Source of the DNA: Monocercomonoides exilis
Lineage: Eukaryota > Preaxostyla > Oxymonadida > Polymastigidae
Length of the DNA: 64,000 nucleotides
Direction of reading: 5' to 3'
Assembly (NCBI GenBank): GCA_001643675.2
Contig: LSRY02000008.1
Coordinates: forward strand, 436,501 to 500,500
Shown here: one piece after another, positions 20,506 to 31,840 of the stretch
Layout of the letters: each line of letters begins with the position of its first letter
Position numbering within the stretch: position 1 is the first letter of the stretch
Notes under the pieces: model-generated
What the model saw: the letters and a program-made list of their open reading frames with translations, nothing else
Database searches by the model: none
What the model was told of the DNA's origin: nothing
Translations under genes and position numbers: made by a program

Positions 20506-22160
20506 CAAAGTTGTTCCCAAAATGGAATAAACGTTTTATCGTTTTTTAACATTTGCATGGATGTCAGTATTTGAATTTTGTAACAGTCACAAACTTATTG
20601 TTCACATTCTTTTTAATTTGGATAATATTTATTTTTTTGTATTCATTTTAATCTCGATATATATAGACATATGTGTATCAGAGAAATTTTTATTTCTTTT
20701 TCTTCATTTTATTTCCTTATTTTCAATTGTTATTTTCAGTTTAAAAGATAATACAATACATTTATTTGAATCAATATCTTCTGAAACATGTCATTTCTAT
20801 CTTATATTAGATAAAAATAACAAAAAAATAAAAGAGAAACAGAATTAGAGATGAATACATTAAATAGAACAAGTGTTAATATTCACTATTTGTGATGAAT
20901 TGCAATTTTAGTCAAATATTTGTGTTTTGCAGATATAAAAAGAATGAAAGACTTTCCTATCGCACATGAATCTTTTCATCAAAAGAAACAGTTTCCATTA
21001 TTAATATTTGAAATTTCTGGAATGGGAGAACGGAGAATAGGCAAGATGTGTATATTCGCTTGACATTTGTGATCTTCAAAAGCAGCATTTTCTGAGAAAC
21101 AGATAACCTTACAGAAAAAATTGTTACAAATAGAAAATGTGATGTGAGCAAATAAAATTTCCTCAATTACGTTATTATCGCATTTTTCAACAAATGAAAT
21201 TCTGAAAAATTAATCGCTTCTTCAAGAAGCATACAGATGCTCGTTTTTTTTCCGGGATTTTCAAAAATTGTATTTTTTCTCAAATTATTTTTCAACCTGT
21301 AAGAGGTGAATTTTCAGTTTTTGCAATTAAAATTTTTCGATGGACACAATAAGAATAGGAGAATTTTTTTGAATCAAAAATTTTAATTCAGTTCATCAAA
21401 GATGAATTCTGTTTATCCCTCAACAACTTTTTTCGAGATCAATTTTGAATTTAAAATATGGAGCAAAATTCTTTCATTTATGAAAAAAACAATGATTTGT
21501 TCCAAACTTTTTCTCCAACCTTATCTTTATAAGTCTTTCATTTCTTTATCAAAAAAATTCTGAAAAATTTTAAATTTGAGAAGAATATTTGTTTGAGTGG
21601 AATGGTTCAAAATTCAGAAAGCAAAATATTTCGTGCCATTTCACAAATTATAATGTTTCTTTCAGATTTATGAGCATTATAAATTCTAGTTAATTCAATC
21701 TTGAAAATTTTTGTCTTTCAGTTAATGTGCAAATAACAAAAAGAAAATCTGGAATTTTGAACCAAACGATTGGAGATATTGAATAACAAGTGAAACTTTT
21801 TAAAGACTAAATAATGAGTGCTTATTTTTAAATATCACATGATTATATTCGATATTTGAAGAGCGTTTTTCAGAGAAAGAAGAAATAATGATAAAGAAAG
21901 AAAAGATATAACTATTTGTTGAATCGTCCGAAGAATAAATTCACATTATGTTGTTGTAAATTATACTTTAAATGTTGTTAACATATCGGAAATATATTAT
22001 TCATTATTTCTGATTAGAAAATTATTTTTGAATCAAACAGTAGCAAAATGAGGAACTTGCACGTATGAGTGCATACACGCTTCATGCTGGCAAGTTTTTT
22101 TTAATTAAGAAGGAATTTATTACCAAAATGTTCCAGCTTAATTCAAAACGAAAAGTTTTC
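20506..22160. other. AT-rich, no gene seen
   Basis: About 1.6 kb with dense stops on both strands and no repeat partner recognised elsewhere in the window. Confidence 0.4.
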
Positions 22161-22170
22161 AGAAAATTTC

Positions 22171-22524
22171 GTGCAACGCAACATCAACCGTTGGAAGATT
22201 GTTTTTTATTCGAGTCTATCAACAGCTTTTTGTTACAATTATTATTACTATTTCTTCTTCTTCCACGATTGCAGATGTAGTTATTCCACTCCATATGGCC
22301 ATGATGTGTATTTTCGAAATGACTATATACTCTTCTCATCAAACAATCCGTTCCACGAATCGTATTCAACGAACAACAATGATACGAGAGTGTGCTATTG
22401 GAATGGAGCATATCAGTATTCAGAAAAGAAGGATTGGCTGAAGGAAGGGATGAAGAATCGGTATGTTGGGGTGAGTGGGGATGATGCGAGCAATCTGTGT
22501 GGGATGAGTGTGTCTGCTCCGTGA
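22171..22524 (+). pseudogene. Relic of a beta-helix surface protein
   Basis: The second half of this frame has Asn/Ser/Tyr-rich text typical of the receptor ectodomain, then KNRYVGVSGDDASNLCGMSV and SAP before a stop. This is the module junction seen four times in the giant receptor (V-x-V-x(5)-D-x-x-x-C-G-x-x-x-x-P-C). The first half of the ORF is hydrophobic and probably intron-derived. No continuation of the beta-helix was found downstream, so it is a short remnant. Confidence 0.45.
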
Positions 22525-22852
22525 GAGATTGTGTGGAATGAACAGATCGGAAAAAATCAAAAAGGAACCAATCATAAAGAGTTTTAATGGAATATCTCTG
22601 GAGTTAACAGGAAGAACATTGCAGAAGAGTACAGCTATCCAACTCAAATCCCTTTTTATTTACCGCTCCCTTATGCAGCATGCCCTCCTTCCCTGCCATC
22701 TTCTCAGCTTCGCTCTGATTGCATGTGCAGCTCATTGGCTGCACAAGACAAGACAGACACTTCTCTTTCAGCTACCAGAGATGGAATATCTGGCTCTGTT
22801 CAGATCCCTCAGATTCATCTGTCTTCAAACATATCGTCCTGTTCCTCTTCCT

Positions 22853-23771
22853 CACCTTCTTCTTCTTCTTCTTCTTCCCATCCTCCTCCTTTTTCTTTTC
22901 TCATCATCTTCATCTCCACCAATGCATTCTGTAGCTTCGCTGAATGTGCATTTGAACTGTTTTCCTCTTCCCCAGAGGCGCATTCTGCTCTGCTTCAGCA
23001 CTTCGTATGGCTTCCGTGTTACTTCTGTTCCGAATGCTGTGAATTTGAGTGGAACGTGGAAGGCACAGTCAGACACACCGCATTCATCCTCTAATTTTGC
23101 AGCGCTGTCAAAGAAACAAAGAGAGAGGAGCACGAGTTCAAATGAAAGAGGTAAAAAGGCGGAATTCAGAAGCAAATTGATCTCAGAGTAGAGGAAAGGA
23201 AGGAATCAGGAAGAGCGAAAGGCGAATACAAAGACGAAGTAGAAAGAAGTATTTTGCACATCGTAAATTGACGCTTTCGATAATAAACTTGCAAAGGCAG
23301 CAACAGAAAGGAGGAGAAGGGACAGGGGAAGAGGAAAAGGGGGTGATGATCAAGATGAACATCAGCAAAAATTTTGCTTATTCTGCAGCGCACTCTCATA
23401 TGCTCAGCTGCACACTCAAAACGACACAGCCTCATCGATAATTGTCATCCATTCTTTTTCTCCCCCGCCACACATACGATAATCTACCACTTCTGTTTTT
23501 GTTGTCACTTCGCCGAAGCCCCTTACTCCATCGTCAACCTCCACAGACTCCGTTTCAGTCACGTGGAAATATCTCGACATATCTTGCCCAAGCTCTGCCT
23601 CTTTATCGAACATTTCTTCTTCTAATTCTTCTTCTTCTCCCTCTTCGCATTTGTCTGCTTCATCTCCGCTTTTTTCCTCACACTTTCTGCAAGTTCAGAG
23701 AATCGATCATCAAATACATTTATGCATTTCAATTCCACATAGCTTCCAAATTGATCCAAAAAATGCTTCAT
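22853..23771 (-). CDS. Unknown paralog 1 of the KPYEVLK locus, frame-broken
   Basis: On the minus strand an ATG at 23771 opens MKHFLDQFGSYVELK. The frame changes in an A6 run near 23680 (A7 would restore it). It then reads an acidic run, MFDKEAELGQDMSRYF and GFGEVTTKTEVVDYRM. After a gap, a second block (23175-22853) carries TRKPYEVLKQSRM and RGKQFKC, then an Arg-rich tail. The same blocks recur in the same order at 29.6-30.8 kb, which supports coding on this strand. The number of exons is unclear and the copy may be decayed. No domain is recognised. Confidence 0.4.
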
Positions 23772-24231
23772 TTTCTTCCCTTCTTCTCAGCATATCAATA
23801 ACTGGATGATTAATTTATCCTTCATGATTCTCGTGATGAAATTCCCTCAGGACGGATTCATTTCATTAAATTCTTCATCTTCACCTTCATCAGTTTACAA
23901 CAAAAATGATATTATTTTCATTTCATACTCCTCCCCTCGAATTCAGCGCCAGGCCATATCTTTCATTTCTAATCAAAAAGAAAAAACGTGTATTCATTCA
24001 ACTTCAAAATGCCAGTCGAAATTAAACGACTATTGATATGATTTCGAATAAAGAAAAGCTGATCAGTCGGAGCGAAATCAGAAAAAGGAAATCGAATCTT
24101 TATTATTCTTTTTGAAGATGATAGAAGTTCAGATAAAAAAGAATGAGAAGGGTCATCCTTTTATTGGCACTTTTTTTAAATAAAATTTTATCTGACACAA
24201 AAATGATAATTTTAAAAACATTTTTGGAATA

Positions 24232-24657
24232 AGGTGAAGCTCGGTTATGATCATTTCGGTTGTAATCAAGACTGCTAATAATCACATTTTTTCGTGCATC
24301 AATAAAATTTGCATTTTTCCTTGTGTAATTCCATCGGTTATAATCACACTGAAATCGTGAATAATCACAATTTTGAAATATTTTTCGTATTTTTCTGTCT
24401 ATTTTGAAATTTTTGAAAAAATGAAAGTTGTTTTTTTCTGCTTTATAATGAACAAAAATTTTCATTTTAACATTTCAAATTGCAAAATTGATACAAATGA
24501 TTGGATTTTAATAAATATTGAAAAAAAATATTTTTCATCTTCTAATAAAAATTCAGAAAAACTTTTCAACGAAAAAGATGGTTCGGTTACAATCAAGTTC
24601 GGTTCTTATCACAAAAAATCGTGCAAAATGGATTGTGATTATGACCGAGCTTGACTG
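24232..24657. mobile_element. Candidate 426-bp MITE with TA target duplication
   Basis: The left end AGGTGAAGCTCGGTTATGAT and the complement of the right end, CAGTCAAGCTCGGTCATAAT, match at most positions. Both are bordered by TA (24230-24231 and 24658-24659). CAGT-type ends with TA duplication are typical of the Tc1/mariner-pogo superfamily. The interior has no long ORF but several copies of a GGTTATAATCACA-like motif. It appears nested inside the larger pogo-like element. Confidence 0.6.
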
Positions 24658-24894
24658 TAAATACAAATGTGATAAATTCTTGTATTAAAATTTTGTGAGA
24701 AATCCAATTTCTCAAGGGGGGAAATAGGAGGTGGTTCAATTCCTTCCATTGAGCTTTCATGAGAAATTGGACTGCACAAAGGTTTGAAAATATTTCTATA
24801 TCATTCAAAAATTTAAATATTAATTAAAAATTCTTTAATGAGAATTAATAAATAAATAAATATATTAATGATCATTACCCATAATATTCATATG

Positions 24895-26249
24895 AAATTA
24901 CTTGTGAAAAAGAAAGCTGAAGCGGCGCAGAAGCGGCTGAAGGAAGCAATGTCTACATTACATAATTGAAAATATGGGACAAGATTAGAAAGAATCGCTC
25001 ATATTGCAAAGGGCAATGTTGTCAGGCTGGTCGACGGTATTAAATAGGGTGAAATCAGCAAAAAGTCATTGGAACACGCAGTAAAGGAATAAAAAAAGGC
25101 AGGCAGATTGCAAAAGTCGTACACCCACCAATTATTAGAGGCGAAAAAGAAAAACAATTCTTGGAAGAAGTCACAATAGAATCTCGATCTGGGACAAGCC
25201 TCACGTTACGAAAAGTGTACAATCTGGTTTGTAATTGATATTTGAATTGTTTATTAATTTGTATTAAGATGGAAAATAAAATAATCGATAGTGAAGAAGA
25301 AGGAGAAAATAAAGAAAAAAAGAAAAAGATATTCACTCTGAAGACTGTTTACGCATTCATAAAGCGCCATCTAGAATTGAAGTCCTCGCTGCCAAAGCAA
25401 GTTGATATCAACAGACTTGCAGCATCTCTACAGAAAGTCCTTTAGTCGTGGTACACCTAATTACAAGCATCACACGATGCAAACATATATCCAGAGTAAT
25501 TAATATTCAATATCGATGAATCTTCGCTTCGCATTCCAACTTCTTCACGATGTGTTGTTGTTCATCTTGCAGATGAGCAAGCTGGATTCAAAAAGACTGC
25601 AGAACTGATGCTGAATGCTCCTTTCGTTGCTGGAATCGCTGCTGATGGCTTCTCGCTTCCGTCTGTTACGTTGTGGCCTAGCGCAAATCTTCCGAAAGAA
25701 CTGACAACACTGTTAACGCCCTCGCTTGACATTTGGCCAAACTCAAACAGTTGGACGGACAAAACAGCATTCAAAAAATATGCCTTAACAGTCCTGCTGC
25801 CAGCTGTCATTGACAGAAGAAAACGAATTTTTAAAGAATCTCATTGTTGCCTTCTTCTCCATGACTCACACTCATCACGGGTTGATCCAACAAAATGGAG
25901 ACAGTTTTAAGATGCAGAAATAAACGTGGTCACTTTCGTTTCACATACAACACACACATCTCAGCCACTGGACAGATGTGTATTTGCAGTGTTGAAGTCG
26001 GAGCTTTCAAACAATTACGACTCCCCATCATCCACCTCCTTATCCGATAAAAGAACAGCAGTTATAGATGTATTACAACAAGCCCTTCATACCGCATTCA
26101 CTTTATCAGTCATCAAAAAAAGCCTTCATCAACAGCGGAGTCCTCAGCAATTGATCTGGATAGGTTCTAATGAAACTTCCTCAGTCTGCTCAATACACAG
26201 CACCATGGCATTCACATTGTTTCCTCTTCTTCGGAAAAGAAATAATTAA
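24895..26249 (+). pseudogene. Pogo/Tigger-type transposase, copy 1, multiple stops
   Basis: The first exon carries an HTH-type DNA-binding region (RLERIAHIAKGNVVRLVDGI, then SLEHAVK and KKGRQIAKV) broken by stops. A 42-bp GT-AG intron (25227-25268) fits before MENKIIDSEEEGENKE. The catalytic exon has FNIDESS (first Asp), LLHDSHSSRVDP (second Asp) and QPLDRCVFAVLK (third Asp), the DDE_1 pattern of pogo/CENP-B-like transposases. In-frame stops lie near 25444, 25458, 25498 and 25908. Copy 2 at 26.9-28.0 kb is far better preserved and confirms the frame. Confidence 0.8.
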
Positions 26250-26911
26250 AAAAGCTTCTTGATGAATGAGATGAATATAATAAAAAGCACAAGATGAAAA
26301 TTGAAGAAATTGAAGAAATAGAAAAGGAAATTGAAGAAAATGTTGAAGATGATAAAAAAACTTTAAAAGAAGAATTGCCTTTGGAGAAAAAAGTCAAAAA
26401 AAAATTCAGAAAAATTATGAATGATGACGATGAAACAAGTGATGAATATGACCCCTTTGAACGTGAAAAATGAAAAAGAAAAGTTAAAAGAGTAATTGAT
26501 TCGAGTTTTGTATTTTTCTGATGTGTATTTAACTTTTTTTCATTTCAAAAAATTTTGGTGCTAATAAAGAAAATAGTGCCAATAAGAAGATGATCCTATT
26601 AGAGCAATTCTTTGATGAAATGAATGAGTTCAAAAATAGCGTTTGGCATGTTTCACAACGACACATGTCTTCAACATGTCGCAGAAGATGAAACGATGAG
26701 GGAAACTTATTTATTTGATAAGGCATAGGGTAATTATTTTTTCTTGACACTTTTTCTTTATTCTGATTTAAAAAAATGAAGTGAAAAAAATTCAAAAAAC
26801 AACATAATTAAAAGAAAACAATATCAGAATTTATTTTTCTGATAACTTCTCTTTTTCCTTCAGTGCAGTTATTTGTATTTTCTTTCTTTTCATTGTCAGA
26901 ATCATCGTTTT

Positions 26912-27979
26912 TCACATTAAGAAATCTTCTTTTTTTTTCTTTTCATCCACAACAGTCTTCACTTCATCTTTCTCCTTTTCATCCATTTCATTTTTCCTTT
27001 CAATATTCATTTTCAAATGATTTTCCCATTTCTCAAAAAGATATTCGTAGGTTATCACTTTTCCATAAAAGTTAAACCTGCTTCTGCGAGATGGAAGAGG
27101 GGAAATGGATGATTCGGGCAGTTTCAAAAGAACTGGCCCAGAAGAATAGTGAAGAACACCACTGCAGACAAAAGCTTTCTGAATTACAGAAGGAGATAAT
27201 GCAGTGTGGATGGCTTGAGGCAGAACATCGGAAATTGCTGCTCATTTGGAGGAAGATGAAGAGGAAAGTGGAGCTTCAAACCTGTTTGTCAATTCAGATT
27301 TTAATACAGCAAACACTCCTCTGTCAAGCTGTTGATAGAGGTGTGTGCTGTGTGGCACGAAGGTTAAAACGTCGACTTGTTGTTTTTGGAATTCTCGCCA
27401 GATCGATGGATCTGCGCGAGATGCATGCGAGTCAAGAAGGAGAAGAATGTGTTCGTTTTCAAGTGACATGCGCTTTCTTCTTTCGATGATGGAAGGCAGA
27501 AGAACGGTGAGAGCATACCTTTTAAAGCACTCGTTATCCATCCAGCCGATTCCATTTGCGCATATCTCAAGCGTTGGAGATAACAGGCATTTCAGCTCAT
27601 CTGGCAGGTTGACACTTGGCCACAAAATGATAGAAGGAAAGGCATATCCGTCCGCTGCAACTGCTGCCACGAATGAAAAAATAATCATTCTTGGTTGTTC
27701 TTTCGTTAAACCTGCTTTTGTGCCTGCAGTATGCACAACAAGCTGTTTTGAGTCTGTGGGAACGCGCTTTGAAGATTCGTCAATGTTTATAATTAAAGCT
27801 GGATTGTAATTGTATTTTTCGTGCAGCACGTCGAGTGTTTTGTCCCAGGGTTTTAAAACACTTCTGCACGAAACAGCCAGTCTGTTAATGTCCAGATTCT
27901 TCGGCGTTCCAGTCTTCAGCTCCGGATGACGTTTGACAAAGCCGTAAGTTGCAGACATTGAAACTTCTGTAAATGGTTA
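26912..27979 (-). pseudogene. Pogo-like transposase copy 2, catalytic exon, nearly intact
   Basis: One frame runs from an acidic start (IENVINDNDDED) through TYGFVKRHPELK, INIDESSKRVP (Asp 1), LLLLDSHASRADP (Asp 2) and YQQLDRGVFAVLKSEL (Asp 3) to a Lys/Glu-rich C-terminus ending at 26912. Only two stops interrupt it, TAA at 27979-27977 and TGA at 27241-27239. The first ATG after the TAA is 27958. A TTTTTCAG acceptor at about 28014 is the likely exon start. The N-terminal DNA-binding exon is absent next to it but a good match lies at 34.1-34.4 kb on the same strand. Transposition activity is not expected as written. Confidence 0.8.
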
Positions 27980-28054
27980 GTCTTCATCATCGTTGTCGTT
28001 TATAACATTTTCTATCTGAAAAACAAATCAAATAACATATAAATAAAAATAAAA

Positions 28055-28087
28055 CATATGGGTGATTTTTTTTTGATATCATAAAAA
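28055..28087 (+). repeat. Inverted repeat, left copy
   Basis: About 33 bases with core TTGATATCATAAAAAA, matching 34031-34068 in inverse orientation apart from T-run length. Confidence 0.8.
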
Positions 28088-28547
28088 ATTCCGACGTTTG
28101 ATCAAAAATTATTTTCCTTAAGGGTTGCTTTGAAAAGAAAAACAAAAGTGATGATAATGCAAAAATATTGCTTTGCATATAGTTGTTATTGCTTGTTTTT
28201 AGATTTTAATTCATTTCAAATTGTTTTTGTTTCAAATTAGAAAAAAAAATAAAAAACTTTTCCAAAAAAAAAATCGAAACTTAAATGAACAGAACAAAAC
28301 ATAAGTTTTCTGGGTTTAAAAACATGATAACAATAATTACAATAACGTTATAAAATAATCTCATTTCCAAATATTTGTTAAATAATGTTATTGAAAAAGA
28401 ATAGAATAAGAAAAGTTGAAATCGATTAATATAAAATGAAACCAATCAAATTTTGATGTTTCAACAGAAAATTCAGCAACCTTCATTTCCGGAAGTCTAA
28501 GTTCCTTCAATTGCGTTGATTTCCCTTCCTTCAGAAAAATGTGAAAT

Positions 28548-28990
28548 TCATGCATTTTGCTCAAATACCATTTTTTTCATTGAAAAATATCCTTTTTTTC
28601 TTCTGAAAATATCATCTCGAATTTCCTTCCCAATCCCTTCACCCTGGGCACTTTCCATATGAATTTGCTGGCTCAACTCGGTGGTCACCATGCACAACGA
28701 GATATAAACATTTCTTTCATTTTCATTCTTTTCCACCGCCTGCCCTGAAAACAACACAAAAACATTCAACAGATAAATATTCAAATAAAGAAAAATAAAT
28801 AAATGTCAAACTGAACTTCGACTGTTTTTCACCAAGCACACTCATTTCCACAACAATCATCATTCAAAAAATAAATCAATCTCTTCATTTCAGCACCATA
28901 ATGGTCAAATTGCAGCATGGAATGCATCTCCACAAAATACATTGTATATCTCACTGAAGGGTCTTCTCAGCCCGTACACATTGTGATGCC
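28548..28990 (-). CDS. Possible two-exon hypothetical protein
   Basis: Minus-strand frame 28970-28850 reads VRYTMYFVEMHSMLQFDHYG and KRLIYFLNDDCCGNE. After an AT-rich gap, a TTTTCAG acceptor at about 28744 precedes QAVEKNENERNVYISLCMVT and a basic C-terminus ending FEQNA at 28548. The composition of both pieces is protein-like and a GT donor in suitable phase exists near 28835. No family is recognised and the first exon is not found. Confidence 0.3.
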
Positions 28991-29245
28991 TGTCCAAAGG
29001 GGATTTTTCTGTTTTTGGCATGATCATCTCCTTTAATAATATTCTCAACAATACAAAAAAGTATTTGATGTCTATCTCATCAACGCAAGATACAGGAGGG
29101 ACATGGGGCAGAGAATAGATGGAAGATGATTATTTGTGGGAGAGGGAGAGAGTTGAGTGTATTTTTGAAAGTGAATATTTCAAAAAGGGTTTTTGAATGA
29201 AAGAAAATTTGGAGACAAAGAGATGGGGAAAGAGCATATGAAGAT

Positions 29246-29446
29246 TTGGAGAAGATAATGTTGAAAATATGCAGAGAAGTGGATGAAGATGATGAAGGGG
29301 ACTTATTGTTGATTGGAGAAATGGATTTTGAAAAGAAAGAAAAGAGGGCAAAAGCGGGAAAGAAGAGGACTATTGTGAAGCTTTCAAATGGGAGAGGGGT
29401 ATTTTTTATGAGAGGAGAAGATTTTTTGGAAGAAATTGCGAAATGA
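29246..29446 (+). CDS. Short charged ORF, unknown
   Basis: This frame continues upstream without an ATG to about 29205 (acidic/basic, AYEDLEKIMLKICREVDEDD) and ends DFLEEIAK at 29446. The first ATG in frame is at 29258. The balanced tail (TIVKLSNGRGVFFMRGEDF) looks like real protein, probably an exon of a larger gene or a fragment. Confidence 0.25.
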   Translation: MEKIMLKICREVDEDDEGDLLLIGEMDFEKKEKRAKAGKKRTIVKLSNGRGVFFMRGEDFLEEIAK

Positions 29447-29585
29447 GAAGAAAAGGAAGAGTTTGATACTTTTCAGAGTAAAAGAAGAGATGAATGGAAG
29501 AGGAAAAATAGAAAAGAAAAGAAATTATGAGACATCAACATATTCTATTTTTGAAGAGGAAGAAGAGGACATCGCATAAAGAAAG

Positions 29586-30850
29586 TTAATAGACTACAAA
29601 GAAATACAGCAAGATTGATTTCCACAATCTGTTTGTCACAAATTTTGTGATTGAATTTTTTCTAACCAATCTGAAGTTTATCCAACAAGCTAGAAGATTT
29701 GGCCTATCAACGACTTCACGCAAAGTATCCTCGCTATCTTCTTCAGAAACACCAGTTGACGGATTGCGCATTTCTCTATCACCACATATATTCACATTTT
29801 TCGACTTGAACTTCGTCTTTGCCTCTTCTTCGCCTTCTTCTCCTTTCTCTTTGATATTTCTTCACATTTCGCATTGGATTAAGTCATCGATATTCAAATT
29901 TGCGTTAACTGTTCAATCGGCAGCTTGATAAAGCGCACAAAAAATTATATTGTTCGGATTACCCTCTCTCAACAGAATCATCATCATCAATGCCTTCTGT
30001 GGGATTGCTGGACGCGCATTTGAACTGCTTTCCTCTTTTGCAGCAGCACATTCCGCTATCCTTAAGCACTTCGTACGGCTTCCACACTCCGACTGTGCTG
30101 AATGTGTGAATGGGTTTGAGAAGGGGATATGATCTTTTAAGCACATCGCAATTATTTTCTCGGTTTATTACACTTCCAAGGAGCGAAGAGAGATGATTGC
30201 ATGTTCAAATTGAAGAGGCAAAAAAAGAGATATACAAATGCAAGTTGAATGCAACTCATAAAAAAGGAAATCAGCTGGAAGAACAAAAGACAAAGATGAT
30301 GACAAATTAGACCGATGAGTTTTCCGTATCGCAAATTGATACTTTCGATACAAAGCACCTGCAGGAAGCAACAGAAAAAGGGCGAAGGAGAAGAGAAGTG
30401 AACAGCAGAGACATTCTGCCCGTGCAACAGCACACTCTTCTGCGAAGCTGCACAACGAAAACAATGTATTCCCCTTGATAATTACATTCCCCTCTTTCTC
30501 TCCCTTTTTTCACATCCAATTGTCAACTCCTTCTGTTCTTGTTGACACTCCACCGAAGCCACTCAATTCTTCATCTCCCTTCACTGACTTCTTTTAAGTC
30601 GCAAAGAAGACACTCGACATATCTATCTCAAGCACTGCCACCTTATCAAAAATGTCTTCTTTCTCTCCTTCTTTTTCTGTTTCTTCCTTCTCGCTCCCAC
30701 CTCTTGTGACTATACCGATACCTCGTGCGATTCTCGGAAAGAGCAGATTGGGAAATGCAAATGTATTTGCAAGCAGCAGCGTGTCAGCGATGATGAATGG
30801 GTTTAAGCAGCTGAGCATCCTTCTGAACTATGTAGCGTATGTGGCTGGCT
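29586..30850 (-). CDS. Unknown paralog 2 of the KPYEVLK locus
   Basis: The same order of blocks as at 22.85-23.77 kb, on the same strand. They are an acidic segment with DIFDKVAVLEIDMSSVF, GFGGVSTRTEGVDNWM, then VWKPYEVLKDSGM with RGKQFKCASSNPTEGI. A further block (29.85-29.59 kb) reads EEEAKTKFKSKN, then REMRNPSTGVSEEDSEDT and a basic/hydrophobic end. DNA similarity to paralog 1 extends through the non-coding-looking gap between blocks (GATACTTTCGATACAAAG-type stretch), which argues for duplication of the whole locus. Stops separate the blocks, so it is multi-exon or decayed. Confidence 0.4.
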
Positions 30851-30989
30851 AGGGGATTTTATTGAGTGGGGAGAAGGAGGAAAAGGAGAAGAAGTGAAAG
30901 AAGATGGATTTGACAAAGACATTAGAAAGGCTCAGAAAGAAAGGGGCTCAAAAGAAAAAATAGAATGAGATAAATGGAAGAATAAGCAC

Positions 30990-31430
30990 GTGTCAATTGA
31001 AATCACGCTTTGCTTTGCTTATCAGCCAGAAATCAAAAATCCAAGAAATATCCAGCAGCAACTTATCGAAACGCGATCACTTTCTCACCGATTGCATCCA
31101 CAAACAAATCATTATCATCATCTGCTTCTTCTTCTTCTCTTCTTCTTCTTCTTCTTCTTCTTCTTCTTCTTTCTCCTCCTCTTCCTCTTCCTCCCCAACC
31201 CTGCCATTCATCAAGCACAGCTTAGGGCGTTCGTTCAAAGAAAAGCTGCAGAATGTGATTAATTTATGTGCCAGTGTCATTTGTGGTGCTTTTCTGTCGA
31301 TTGAAGTTCCACCTTCGCTGCGCAGTGCGTTTTCTATTGAACAGTTAATGATCTGCGGCTTCGACGACATCCGCAGGCTGAGGGGACTCAACACCATGTC
31401 CCACGTGGCTAACCAGAATTGTATAGAAAA
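30990..31430 (+). CDS. Possible 5' part of an ARM-like gene
   Basis: After a Ser-rich run encoded by a TTC microsatellite (31127-31185), the frame reads IKHSLGRSFKEKLQNVINLC, then a helical Leu/Ile-rich stretch and MICGFDDIRRLRGLNTMSHV near 31400. GC content rises at 31.2-31.4 kb as it does in the ARM-like segment at 31.84 kb on the same strand, so they may be exons of one gene. The start and splice sites are not settled. Confidence 0.3.
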
Positions 31431-31840
31431 TAAATTTTTCTGCAACATAAAGTATATTTCATTAATTGTTTCATTTATTTTTGTTAATCTGTATTTTGCT
31501 TTTCAAATATTTATCTTTATTAAAATTTTTTGTTCGCTCTCAAATGATGATTAGTTATGATGGTGGGCTAATAGCTATGATTTTTCAATTGTCTTGCAAA
31601 ACAATAAAGGTTATTTGCTGAATGGTGCTGTTGCAAAGCAATTAATCAGATTCATGGGGTTTGCCAGAAACTGATTTTGGAAATTTTTTTCAATATTTTC
31701 TATCTTCCTTTTTTTTTTAATTCTTTTTCTTCTTCCTTTTTGCATCCACTTTTTCGATCATTGGTTTCATTATACAAAAATACGCAAATATATTCACATT
31801 CAGTTTCCGATGGTATCCTCTTGTCTCTTCTTCTCTTCGT

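Larger units (their letters stand above)
24151..26596. mobile_element. Pogo-like DNA transposon copy 1, decayed
   Basis: A pogo/Tigger-type transposase pseudogene (24895-26249) lies between imperfect inverted repeats: GGTCATCCTTTTATTGGCAC at 24151-24170 and the complement of GGATCATCTTCTTATTGGCA at 26596-26577. Both share the TATTGGCAC core. A TA duplication is visible only on the right, so the termini are provisional. A separate TA-flanked palindromic-ended element (24232-24657) sits inside the left part. Confidence 0.5.
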
